A stretch of 64,000 nt of DNA. Source: Stomoxys calcitrans (taxonomy: Eukaryota; Arthropoda; Insecta; Diptera; Muscidae). Every line of letters begins with the position of its first letter. Position 1 is the first letter of the stretch. A model generated the notes under the pieces. The model ran no database searches, was not told the origin of the DNA, and worked only from the letters and a program-made list of their open reading frames with translations. The position numbers were made by a program, and so were the translations under genes. Of the stretch, positions 9,262 through 18,793 are shown piece after piece. The stretch lies in assembly GCF_963082655.1 (NCBI RefSeq), contig NC_081553.1, positions 65,148,892-65,212,891 of the forward strand, given 5' to 3'.

Positions 9262-11500
9262 TAACCCAGTGTAGTCCGCTTTGTTCCGTTCAAGCTCAGG
9301 GAGATATACTCTGCTTATATCAGCATGTCCTTTATATACCTGTGGGATGGGGGGACACAAAGGTCATTTTCATTCCGAAAGCAGGAAAATCTTACCACAC
9401 CAAGGCGAAAGATTTTCGTCCTATCAGTCTGTTATCCTCTATGCTGAAGACTCTTGAGAGGTTGATAAAAACATATGTTAGGGGAAAATCACCGGAGATC
9501 GCCTTTTGCGGCAGCAGCATGCATATAGTAAAGGCAAATCCACTGCAACAGCCCTTTATGACTTGGTCGGCTACATACAGGATTCTCTCGCTGTCAAGGA
9601 ATATACAATGGTAGCATTTCTTTACATGAAAGGTGCTTTCAAAAATGTTAAACCGACGCCAATCATGAAGGAGCTGGATTTGCTAAGCATCAACTCTACC
9701 GTAAGAAAGTTTATTAAGAACTTAATTACTAAAAGTTGAATTACTGCAGGCTTGGGATATGTGGATCTAAAAAGATGGATCAGCAGAGGAACTCCTCAAG
9801 GTGGAACTGACTCCTCTACTTTGGAGTATAGCTATTAACAATGTATTATTGTCTCTGGAAGAAAAAGGTGTAAAAGTGGTTGCGTATGAACTCTAAGAGA
9901 TATACTTCAGGAAGCTTTACGTGCGCCAACGAAGTGGGCTACCGAAAGTGGTCTCGGTATATATCCGTCCAAGACAGAAGAAGTTCTTTTCAGCTGGATA
10001 TACAAGTTGCCTACAGTGGCACCTGGCCCAAAATGCCTGGGTGTTTTGCTGAACAGGAAATTGAACTTCAAATCCAAAATTTTGGAAAGAGCAAGAAGGC
10101 CATTGGCAAAAGTTGGGGAACAAGAGCACGAGTCATTCATTGGGTATATACTACAGTTGTCAGACCTATAATGCTATATGGTGTTGTGGTCTGGTGGACG
10201 GCGTTTCAAAAGTCCACCTACTGTTTAATACTCAACTGGATCCAAAGGATGGCTTGTTTGTGCATCACAACCGCACTGAGGACGACACCATCCAATTTAC
10301 TGAATTTAATGCTACATCTAACGCCTCTGGACATTGTGGTTAGAAAAAATTGCTGGGACCACTGCCCTGAGGCTAAGGGAGATTTTTCAGTGGTCATGTG
10401 TAATATACTTAACACAATGTTCCATGTTCCTGGCAGTGTGGATTACACCCTACTTGAGCTTTTTTTTGATAAAAAAAAGTTCTGTACCACTATTCTTGAT
10501 AGATCCGATTGAATCTACGATATCCCTGGTAATAGAAGTTACATAGACTTCTATATGGATGGTTCCAAACTAGACGACCATGTGGGCTTTGGGGTGTACT
10601 CTCAAGATCTAGAATTGGTCATATCGAAAAGGTTACCTGACCACTGCAGTGTGTATTAAGTGGAGATCTTTGCACTTATGGAACTGGTGGAATGGCTAAG
10701 ATATAATGTCAAGATGACGATTGCCAGCTCTCAGACAGCCAGGCAGCCATTAAATCCCTGGGGAACGTATTTCTGAACACCTAAACCGCCCACGACTGTC
10801 GCAGATATCTCAACGAGATGGCTGGCAGTTCAAAATTCACCTGTTCTGGGTGCCGGGCTACAGAGATATCCCAGGGAATTATAAAGCGGACGAGCTTGCG
10901 AGACATATTCCAGGAAAACTGGAATCTGTAAGCTAAGTTTTCAGGACCAGGCCCGAAGGACAACGAATGATAGATGGTCACAAAGAGGGGTCTGTGAGCA
11001 TTCCAGAACTATGTGGCCTAAACTAGGCTTGAAGAGGTCTACTGCTTTGCTGTCATTGGCTAGAACAGACGTCTCAGTCATTGTGTCCGTCATGACAGAT
11101 CACTGTCTAATCGGCAATCCCATGTCAGCCGGTTGTATGTACCGGATTGACCCGATGAATTCCCTCAGTGTAAACCACACTGCTCTACAACGACAACAAC
11201 AACTGTCCAATCGGAAAACACTGAAGGTTGCCAGCAACGACTTTTGCAGAAGCTGTGAGAACATGAAAGTAGAGGAGACTATAGAACAGCTTCTGTGTGT
11301 GTGTTTCGCACTAGCAGTCAGAAGGAGTTCCACTTTATGTTCTAATTTCTTTGAGAACCTGCCTGATTTAGTGGATGTGAACATTCGCAAGTTGTTGGGC
11401 TTTTTAAAGCGATCTGGATGGTTCAACAGTAGAAGCAAGAAGGCATCTTCCTCCTTCTGTTTCTTTGGTATTACAATGGACCAAAACGTCTAAGTGACGA
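9262..11500 (+). mobile_element. LOA/I-type LINE remnant (RT, RNase H, Cys motif)
   Basis: Frame-broken ORF2. RT blocks: KVIFIPKAGKSYHTKAKDFR and PISLLSSMLKTLERL near 9360-9470, then RGTPQGG near 9790. The thumb block RPIMLYGVVVWWTAF is near 10165-10210. RNase H-like YMDGSKLDDHVGFGVYS is near 10550. A terminal CRSCENMKVEETIEQLLC block (11250-11300) is typical of these elements. The endonuclease is missing, and the active-site YADD was not found in frame. The RNase H domain places it among I/LOA/R1-type LINEs; I favour LOA. Stops and frameshifts make it inactive. Confidence 0.88.
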
Positions 11501-11772
11501 AACCTTACCTGGTTCGTTCAAGAACTTAACCTGCATATGGAAGAGTCTGTGCAAACTTTTCAACTCAGTATCTCAATTTTAAAATATTGCAGCGTTGTTA
11601 CAACTAATGGACACACAGACGGACGGACAGACATTGTAAAATGGTCTTAGAATTTTCCGACGATCCGAAATATATATACTTTGTGGGGTTGGAAATGGAT
11701 AATTTGATGTGTTGCAAACGGAATGACTTAATGAATATACTCCCTTTCCGATGGTGATGGGTGTAAAAAAAT
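11501..11772 (+). repeat. Type B mini-me 3' end
   Basis: Contains 'ctcagtatctcaattttaaa', then ACACAGACGGACGGACAGAC, a short TA run, 'gcaaacggaatgactta' and the terminal GGTGATGGGTGTAAAA. This is the conserved element end. It directly follows the LINE remnant. Confidence 0.75.
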
Positions 11773-12110
11773 ACCCCGCGTAGTTTGATAATGGCTGTGA
11801 TAAATGAGGAGCAATTTGTTGAATAATAGCATGTTAGTGGCGCCATCTGGCTGTGGCTGGCTTTCTCCAAACAATTGTCTATACTAACGGTGGTGAATAT
11901 TACAGCGGCATTAGCGCGACACCAACTGGGCAATAGCGTGAAGCATTTGGTTAGAATATATGCTTTAAGGCAGTGTATTCAAGTAGGCCAATGCTAACTT
12001 TAAGGCTCATATTAAATTGAATGCAACAACAGAATCATACCAAACCATTTGAAACTAAACAGACTTTTATATTGTTTTAATACCCACCACCAAAAACGAG
12101 GTGTGTTCCC
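11773..12110. other. Unassigned intergenic stretch
   Basis: About 340 bp with no convincing ORF, splice pair or known repeat. The minus-strand ORF at 11604-11933 runs into repeat and has no coding look. Confidence 0.4.
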
Positions 12111-12112
12111 AT

Positions 12113-12862
12113 TTTTATACCCTCCACCATAGGATGGGGGTATACCAATTTTGTCATTCTGTTTGTAACTCCTCGAAAAATTCGTCTAAGACCCCATTGC
12201 CCCAGCCATGTCCGTACGTCTGTCTGTCGAAAGCACGCTTACTTTCGAGGGAGTAAAGCTAGCCACAATAAATTTTGCACAAATACTTCCTATTAGTGTA
12301 GGTCAGTTGGGATTGTAAATGGGCTATATCGGTGCATGTTTTGGTATAGCTGCCGTATAAACCGATCTTGGATCTTGACTTCTTGAGCCTCTATAGGGCG
12401 AAATTCTTATCCGATTTGGCTGAAATTTGGTATGACGTGTTTCGGTATGACTTCCAACAACTGTGCTGAGTATGGTGGAAATCGGTTCATAACCTGATAT
12501 AGCTGTCATATAAACCGATCTGGGGTCTTAACTTCTTGACCCTCTAGAGGGCACAATTCCTATCCGATTTGGCTGAAATTTGGCATGACATGTTTTGTTA
12601 TAACTTCCAACAGCTGTACTAAGTATGGTTCAAATTGGTCCATAACCTGTCATATAAACCGATCTGGGATCTTGACTTCTTGTGCCTCCAGAGGGCGCAA
12701 TTATTATCCGATTTTGTATAACGGTTTCTCTCATGACCTTCAACATACGTGTCAAATATGGTCTGAATCGGTCTATAGCCTGAAACAGCACAACGGAGAT
12801 ACCAGGAAAAGAACTCGACAAATTTGATCCATGGTGGAGGGTCTTAGCACGCTTTTACTTGT
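12113..12862 (-). repeat. Type A mini-me-like element, short copy
   Basis: Left end TTTTTATACCCTCCACCATA, then a reduced core and GTCCGTACGTCTGTCTGTCG. About three internal units follow. The right end GTGGAGGGTCTTAGCACGC and TTTTACTTGTTA has lost the hairpin. The right half (from 12759) is duplicated at 17413 by the LINE insertion. Confidence 0.85.
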
Positions 12863-12896
12863 TATACAACACTTCGAAATAGCCATCTCTGACTTT
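12759..12896. repeat. 138-bp direct repeat, left copy (target-site duplication)
   Basis: Identical over 138 bp to 17413-17550 when compared base by base. It starts TGGTCTGAATCGG and ends CATCTCTGACTTT. It consists of the type A right end plus the first bases of the next repeat. It abuts the LINE's (GTTT)n tail. Confidence 0.93.
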
Positions 12897-13151
12897 GTTT
12901 GTTTGTTTGTTTGTTTGTTTATTATTTATGACATTACTAGTACAACAAGACATAAGTCTTATAATTGACTGTACTAGAATCACAAGAAGATACACAGTAA
13001 TGGTTTACAAAAATTAGAAGTAGGAAAACATTTTATAAATAAAATTGAAATTTGTGTAAATAAAATTGAAATTTGTATAAATAAAATTTAAATTTGTATA
13101 AATAAAATTTAAATTTGTATAATTAAGAAACAAAATTAAAAAAAACAATAA

Positions 13152-15929
13152 TCAAGCATAAAATTTAAAAAACTCAGTCTTAAAAACAGAAGCATTGCTT
13201 AGTAATTGCAAATAATTAGGGAGCGAGTTCCAAAGACGAATTGTGTTGATGAAGAATTGGCGTTCGGAGGAGAGTTTTTTGAACCTGGGAAGAATGAGTT
13301 TTTTGCCTCTGTTGGATCTGGCGAACTGCACACGATTATAAAGATAAAAGGGTTCTTTTGTGTAAATTATATTATGCAGCTGTATTAAGCATCTTATCTT
13401 TAAGTAGTTGCTAAATTGAACGTTGAAAATTTTGTATGCGAATTCAGATATTCTGTCTCTCCTAGTTTTGTTAAAGACATAACGTGCGATGTTGTTATAT
13501 GCAACATTTAGTGTCCGGGAGTCATTGTAGTCACAATATGCAAAGACTTCACATCCGTAAAGCAGTGTTGGGAGTAAATATGTCTTTGCAAGCATCATAC
13601 GAATATTAAAAGTAGTACATGTACGCACATTCCATAAATTTCTCAGCATACCATATACTTTGCCAGAAGCGCGATTAATGTGGTTTGTCCAAGTCAGCTT
13701 TGTATTGATCGTTAAACCCAAATTGGATGAAGACTCTACTCGTTGTATTACATTGTCTGAAATTCTTAATTCGACGTTGTATTGAAGAGATTGATTTTTA
13801 CCAATAACTATGAGTTTCGATTTTGATGGGTTGAGATCCAAACAGTTATTACTTGCCCACTCATAAACAGATTTTAGATCGTTGTTAATTTTCGTAATAC
13901 AGGTACTCATATCCACGGTTTTAGTACTTGCATATAGTTGCACATCATCTGCATACATTTGTATGCTACAGGTCTCAGGAACGTGAGGAAGATCATTTAT
14001 GTACAGGGTAAATAACAAAGGGCCCAGAATGGAACCTTGGGGTACACCTCGTAATACATTTAATGATCTAGATTTCCTATCGTTAAGAACAACACACTGA
14101 GAACGATTTGATAAGTACGATGAAATTAAATTGCAGGCGGTATCGGTAAAGTAAAAAAATCTCCTTAGTTTTGACAACAATATATCATGGTTGACTGTGT
14201 CAAACGCCTTGCTGTGATCCAGTAGAACAAGAAAAGATGTCATGTTTTCGTCCTGGCTTTTACGAAGATCTTCAACGACATCGATAAGAGTTGTGGTGCA
14301 GCTTATTTTCTTTCTAAATCCAGATTGGTTTTCAGTCAACAGTTTTTCCTTTTCAAGAAACGAGGAAATCTGAGAATTTAGTAAACGTTCCAAAACTTTA
14401 GACAAAAAAGGTAATATTGCTATAGGTCGGAAATCATTATTTGACTTAGGTATTGGTATAATTTTTGCCAGTTTCCATTGTCTAGGAAAGGTAGATTGTG
14501 TAATTATACTATTTAGCAAATATGTTATGTATGTTAATAGCTTGGGCAGCACAAATTTTATAAAAATTGGACACAATTCGTCGGTTCCAATAGCATTTGA
14601 TTTAATTGCAAAAATGCTTTCCATAACCTCATTATTGTCTACGCATCGGAATGAAAAAACGTTTTCAATTGGGGCTGTATGTACACAGGAATATATATTA
14701 GAATTGTTGACGCTGCTATTCAATTTTATAAAATTCTCATTTAACTTATTTATGTCAATATTTTCAGCAGTAGATTGTTTAGTGCCAATACCAATTTCGC
14801 GAATAGTCTTCCATTTTGACTTGCTGTCTATCGCAGATTTGAATTTTTGGCTATAGTATTCATATTTAGCGGCATTAATACTTTTTACAACTGCCCGCCT
14901 GGCAGATTTAAACATATCGTGAAGTTCAAATGTTTTAAAGTGTTGCCACCTTTGATACGCAATATCTCTTTTTTCAATTAAAAACTTAATTGTATTATTG
15001 AACCACGGCTGTTGTTTATGATTTACCACCTTGGTTTTGAGAGGGACACAGCTGTTATAAATCATGTAAATGTTATTTTGTAGGAACGCAAGTTGGTCAT
15101 CCACATTGTGAAATGAATAAATGGCATTCCAATTGACTTCGTCGAGACAAGAGCTTACCAGACTTTCATCAATGTTTTTTATAACGCGATACGTGTATTT
15201 CGTAGGCTTGGTATTTACATGCATATCATACGTAAAAAATAGCAGATCATGCTTTGAAAAGCCGGGAGCACAAAGTTGGTCATAGATAAGTACTTTGGAT
15301 ATGTTATTGACAAAGACTAAATCTAGCAAGCTTGAATTGGTACTGGTGAAATGCGTGGGTATGCTGGTATTAAATGGGACTAGTCCAAGTGTTTCCATGA
15401 TGTTAGATAGGTTGTTGTCGATTATCAGATTGCTGTTGAAATCCCCAACGATGATTGTATCATTATAGTTTAAAGATAAAGTTTCTATAGCATTTCGAAC
15501 AGGCTCGAAATCGATGTGGTTATTGGGTCTATAAACACAACCCAAGAGGATATTAGCTTTGTTTTCCATAGTAATTTCAATAAAAAGGTATTCCATATTG
15601 GATTCGTCGTTGGATCTGAGCTTAAGGTTGAAATTAAGCCCAACTTTTATGTATATGGCCACTCCGCCAGCATGAGACCTTCTATCAGCCCTTAACAATT
15701 TGTATCCTGGAACATGGAAAATACCGTCATCTATGGAGGAATGAAACCAAGTTTCAGAGACACAAATAAGGTCCACTCCTGAATCGCAAAAAATATGTCT
15801 GAACTCATCCAGTTTGTTGTTAAGGCTTTGCGCGTTAATATGTGCCACACATAGACCAGATTTCTGTTTGACCATTATCTTAAGCATGCAGCTGAGACTG
15901 TCATTGGAACTATAATTTTCATCACTCAT
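13152..15929 (-). CDS. LINE ORF2: endonuclease-reverse transcriptase, 925 aa
   Basis: ATG at 15929; the preceding in-frame TTG is not a normal eukaryotic start. An apurinic-type endonuclease spans about residues 25-235: HINAQSLNN, VSETWF, RADRRSHAGGVA, YRPNN, GDFNSN (about 162-167), LLDLVF and SKHD (the usual SDH position). Reverse transcriptase spans about 485-750: IPIPKSNNDFRPIAIL, the catalytic Asp block LLDHSKAFDTVNHD, LRGVPQGSILGPLLF and MYADDVQLY (YADD at about 659-662). The C-terminal thumb region ends with FINTIRLWNSLPNY, a common LINE ending. It nicks target DNA and primes reverse transcription there. No RNase H or zinc knuckle is present. All catalytic motifs are intact, so it may be active. 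Confidence 0.97.
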   Translation of the reverse strand: MSDENYSSNDSLSCMLKIMVKQKSGLCVAHINAQSLNNKLDEFRHIFCDSGVDLICVSETWFHSSIDDGIFHVPGYKLLRADRRSHAGGVAIYIKVGLNFNLKLRSNDESNMEYLFIEITMENKANILLGCVYRPNNHIDFEPVRNAIETLSLNYNDTIIVGDFNSNLIIDNNLSNIMETLGLVPFNTSIPTHFTSTNSSLLDLVFVNNISKVLIYDQLCAPGFSKHDLLFFTYDMHVNTKPTKYTYRVIKNIDESLVSSCLDEVNWNAIYSFHNVDDQLAFLQNNIYMIYNSCVPLKTKVVNHKQQPWFNNTIKFLIEKRDIAYQRWQHFKTFELHDMFKSARRAVVKSINAAKYEYYSQKFKSAIDSKSKWKTIREIGIGTKQSTAENIDINKLNENFIKLNSSVNNSNIYSCVHTAPIENVFSFRCVDNNEVMESIFAIKSNAIGTDELCPIFIKFVLPKLLTYITYLLNSIITQSTFPRQWKLAKIIPIPKSNNDFRPIAILPFLSKVLERLLNSQISSFLEKEKLLTENQSGFRKKISCTTTLIDVVEDLRKSQDENMTSFLVLLDHSKAFDTVNHDILLSKLRRFFYFTDTACNLISSYLSNRSQCVVLNDRKSRSLNVLRGVPQGSILGPLLFTLYINDLPHVPETCSIQMYADDVQLYASTKTVDMSTCITKINNDLKSVYEWASNNCLDLNPSKSKLIVIGKNQSLQYNVELRISDNVIQRVESSSNLGLTINTKLTWTNHINRASGKVYGMLRNLWNVRTCTTFNIRMMLAKTYLLPTLLYGCEVFAYCDYNDSRTLNVAYNNIARYVFNKTRRDRISEFAYKIFNVQFSNYLKIRCLIQLHNIIYTKEPFYLYNRVQFARSNRGKKLILPRFKKLSSERQFFINTIRLWNSLPNYLQLLSNASVFKTEFFKFYA

Positions 15930-16111
15930 CAATGTATAAACAACTTTGCAATGCTTCTGTGGTTGTAGAAAATACGATAAAAAATAAGGAGCTTGGGACT
16001 ATTAAGTTTAAGATATTATGAAATGCGATATAAAAATGTTGATTCAAAAAACACATAAAAAACATATAAATGAAATCAATATAAAGAACGACAGATATAA
16101 TACAAATGGTG

Positions 16112-17092
16112 CTATTCATCGGTATTAGTTGAGGGGTTGCTAGCTGTTTCTCCTCGTTGTTCAGGGTATTCTCGAAAAAATTTAGATAGCAGTTCGACCT
16201 CATCTATTAGGTGAGGTGGATCAGATCGTCGTTCTTTGACATAAATGAGCCCACGGAAGGAGTATGCAGATTCCACGATTTTCTGCCTTTTTAGTTTGAG
16301 CGCGCTCTGTAGAATTTTGTAGTTGGTTGCCGTCAAGTTTTCATTTATATGTATGACGTTGGGGGAATCAAAGCCAATATGGTTTAGTGACAGAAGAGTT
16401 TTGTTATTACGTTTAAAATAAGCGATTGATTTAAGTATGCAATTTTTATCATAGGGTGACATCAAATTCACAATTATTGTTGTGTCATAATTTCGTTGTA
16501 TTTTTGGTTTAATTCGATATATAGATTTTATAGAAGGTGTATGTATGTTCAAACTATTGCATATGCTGTTGAACAATGCATTTAAATTTTCACCTTCATA
16601 GAAAGGAATACCGTTTATTCTTATTTCAGAAGCAACTTGTAGATTTTCTTGCTTCAATAACTGAGTCTTAAGGTTTTTAATTTCATTTTGGATTTCATTA
16701 TTTTGAGGATTTAAAAATTTTTGTGCTTTCATTTCCAAGACTTCTTGTTCAATCATATCAATTTTTTCAGCTACTGTTTCCATTCTGACAACACGATCTT
16801 TAAGAGAAATAATTTCGTTTCGGAAGTCACTTAGTCTCTTATCAAGTTCATTTAGCAAGCGCGTTTCACTCTCTTTAATTAATGTTTGGATGAGTTCGTT
16901 TTGCTTCTCAAATCTCTTGTCGATAATCATAACAATGCGTTGAGGCGACTCGTAGTTTGACAAGCGAGGTGTTTTGCAAATACTCTCAGAGTAAGAGGTT
17001 TGCATTATCTCTCGCATACGCTTTGGTGCTTGCGGGGGGATAGTACTCTCACTGCATTTTGTAATTGAGCGATCAAAACTGTTATTATTCAT
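16112..17092 (-). CDS. LINE ORF1: coiled-coil nucleic-acid-binding protein, 326 aa
   Basis: The first ATG is at 17092. The frame is open back to 17209, but only a GTG is available there. A basic Ser/Arg-rich N-terminus is followed by a long charged helix with heptad-like spacing (KRFEKQNELIQTLIKESETR through LKTQLLKQENL), likely a trimerising coiled coil. Then comes a folded region starting ASEIRINGIPFYEGENL. The C-terminal block has INENLTATNYKILQSALKLK and GLIYVKERR. That order resembles the FP25K-like domain found in ORF1 of several insect LINEs (family knowledge). There are no CCHC knuckles. The probable role is RNA chaperone and RNP assembly. It lies 182 nt upstream of ORF2. Confidence 0.88.
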   Translation of the reverse strand: MNNNSFDRSITKCSESTIPPQAPKRMREIMQTSYSESICKTPRLSNYESPQRIVMIIDKRFEKQNELIQTLIKESETRLLNELDKRLSDFRNEIISLKDRVVRMETVAEKIDMIEQEVLEMKAQKFLNPQNNEIQNEIKNLKTQLLKQENLQVASEIRINGIPFYEGENLNALFNSICNSLNIHTPSIKSIYRIKPKIQRNYDTTIIVNLMSPYDKNCILKSIAYFKRNNKTLLSLNHIGFDSPNVIHINENLTATNYKILQSALKLKRQKIVESAYSFRGLIYVKERRSDPPHLIDEVELLSKFFREYPEQRGETASNPSTNTDE

Positions 17093-17412
17093 TGTTCTTA
17101 ATTTTCGAGGTTGAGATTGTGAGCGAAAATATATGGTGCTTGTTCTTATTGTTTTGTTTGGTGCCTTTTTGTTATTTTCTAAAGTTTCTTTTCTTTTTTT
17201 ATTATTCACCGGTGGTAGTTATGTTAAATTGTATTTTAATATTTTTAATGGTTAAACTCGGCTAAGCATCAAGCGGAAACTTTGTGATGTTAAAGCGGCA
17301 AAAGTGCAAAATAAAATGTTCACTTCTAAAGAATAACTCAGTTCGCAACAAATTAAAAAAAATTAATTTATTATAGAGCCTCAAAAAACACAACTGTTCT
17401 GTTCTATGTTTG

Positions 17413-17550
17413 TGGTCTGAATCGGTCTATAGCCTGAAACAGCACAACGGAGATACCAGGAAAAGAACTCGACAAATTTGATCCATGGTGGAGGGTCTTA
17501 GCACGCTTTTACTTGTTATACAACACTTCGAAATAGCCATCTCTGACTTT
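17413..17550. repeat. 138-bp direct repeat, right copy (target-site duplication)
   Basis: Identical to 12759-12896. It lies directly beyond the 5' end of the LINE, so it marks the element's outer boundary. Confidence 0.93.
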
Positions 17551-17556
17551 ATAAAG

Positions 17557-18793
17557 CCTTTATTAATGGTCGTAAAAATCTAAAATGTTGTTGAAATTAC
17601 GCAAAAGTCTTCAAAAATTAAATGAAGCTGAAACTTTGCGCAGAAAACTTTGCTACCATAGGCTGGTTATGTTGCACAGGGCGGTTCAAGTGCTGGGATG
17701 TCGAGAGCCCAAACCGTGTAAAGTCAGGTGGTTGACCAGAAAGCTGGCATCGATGTGGCGAAATGTCAAGCATCGGATGAAGAGATTCGAAAGATCCAGA
17801 ATTCCAATGCGGGGTATCTTGGCTCACGCCGAAACTACTACCTTTGCTATTTGTGAACGAACAAGCAACTGTTGATTAGGAGTTAGAAAGACCACTCAGG
17901 GAAATTTCTTCAAGAGTCAGAAAGATCACTTAAGGAGATTACTTCAAGACAATAGAGATGATTCAAGAGGAAAACCGAGTGTTTTTGGACTGTGCATGGC
18001 TTGGCACCTAGTGCATGTTGGTGCTGCTCTGTTGTTTACCGTAGCCTTATGGTTGAGTCGGCTATCCGTTAGGTTGGCCATTATTATTGTTAACACCCTG
18101 ATGAAGCTGTTATTGATACCCATTTCAGGAACAATTTTCTGATGGTCTACCCCTTTCCCAAAATACCCCACAAACAGCAATTTTTTAGAGACCATCGCAA
18201 TATGGTGCTCAAATAAAGGTATTTGGGAGTAGAATAAGATATTGATATCCAAATATAGGACCATGTATTTAGGGCATCAACCCTTTCACAAAACACCCCC
18301 AAAGGGAAAACATTTTTTGACCATGCCAATATGTGGCTCAAATCAAAGGTATTTGAGATAAGATTTGATTACCTATTTTGGGTCCATGTGTTTGGGGGAC
18401 GCCTCATCCTGTAAACTCCTCTTAAGCCATTGGCAATATGGGGTTTAAATAAATGGTATTTTAGAGAAGAGCACGATACTGATATTTTTCAGGGCCAAGT
18501 ATCTGGGGGACCACCTCTCTCCCGAAAACACCACTAAAGCAGACATCATGAGAATATCGGGCTGAAATGAAGTATTTTAAGAATGGAGTACACCTTACAT
18601 CCAAACTTAAATTCGTAGAGCAATAAAGATCATGTGGGATTCAGATAGAGGCACTTGTATTGTTAAACTGTTAGTCAAGTTTGCATGGTATTTCATTAAA
18701 AGATCTTTAATTCTCGAAAATAAGTATTCCAATGAAACTTTTGCTCCATATAAAGTTAAAGAAGGCGCAGCGGAGCGGGCCGGGTCAGCTAGT
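17557..18793. mobile_element. Helitron-like insertion (candidate) into a type B element
   Basis: The type B sequence stops at ...CTGACTTTATAAAG (17556) and resumes at TAAAGTATATATATTC (18794), so about 1.24 kb is inserted. The inserted end reads GCGGAGCGGGCCGGGTCAGC then TAG, with T following. A GC-rich end and CTAG before host T are Helitron 3'-end marks (family knowledge). The 5' TC end is not clear. Inside are type C-like units (about 18110-18600) and one ORF of unknown origin. Confidence 0.4.
17585..17875 (+). CDS. Unrecognised 96-aa ORF inside the candidate Helitron insertion
   Basis: ATG to TAG, 96 residues, very basic (MLLKLRKSLQKL, then many Arg/Lys). No domain recognised. It may be a remnant of transposon or host sequence carried along. 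No promoter or splice signals stand out. Coding status is doubtful. Confidence 0.2.
   Translation: MLLKLRKSLQKLNEAETLRRKLCYHRLVMLHRAVQVLGCREPKPCKVRWLTRKLASMWRNVKHRMKRFERSRIPMRGILAHAETTTFAICERTSNC

Larger units (their letters stand above)
12897..17412 (-). mobile_element. Near-intact two-ORF LINE (CR1/L2-supergroup type)
   Basis: A 4516-bp element on the minus strand with identical 138-bp duplications on both sides. Its 3' end is a (AAAC)6 tail (12897-12920 on the plus strand as GTTT repeats). The 5' leader runs from 17412 to the first AUG at 17092. ORF1 and ORF2 are both open and uninterrupted. There is no RNase H domain and no LTR. Identical flanks and intact ORFs indicate a very recent insertion. 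Its RT and endonuclease resemble the CR1/L2/Crack/Kiri assemblage; the exact clade needs a tree. Confidence 0.95.

Noticed and set aside
12759..17550. LTR retrotransposon with 138-bp LTRs
   Set aside because: The repeats are host mini-me sequence, lack TG...CA ends, and the enclosed proteins are LINE-type (endonuclease plus YADD RT, no protease or integrase).
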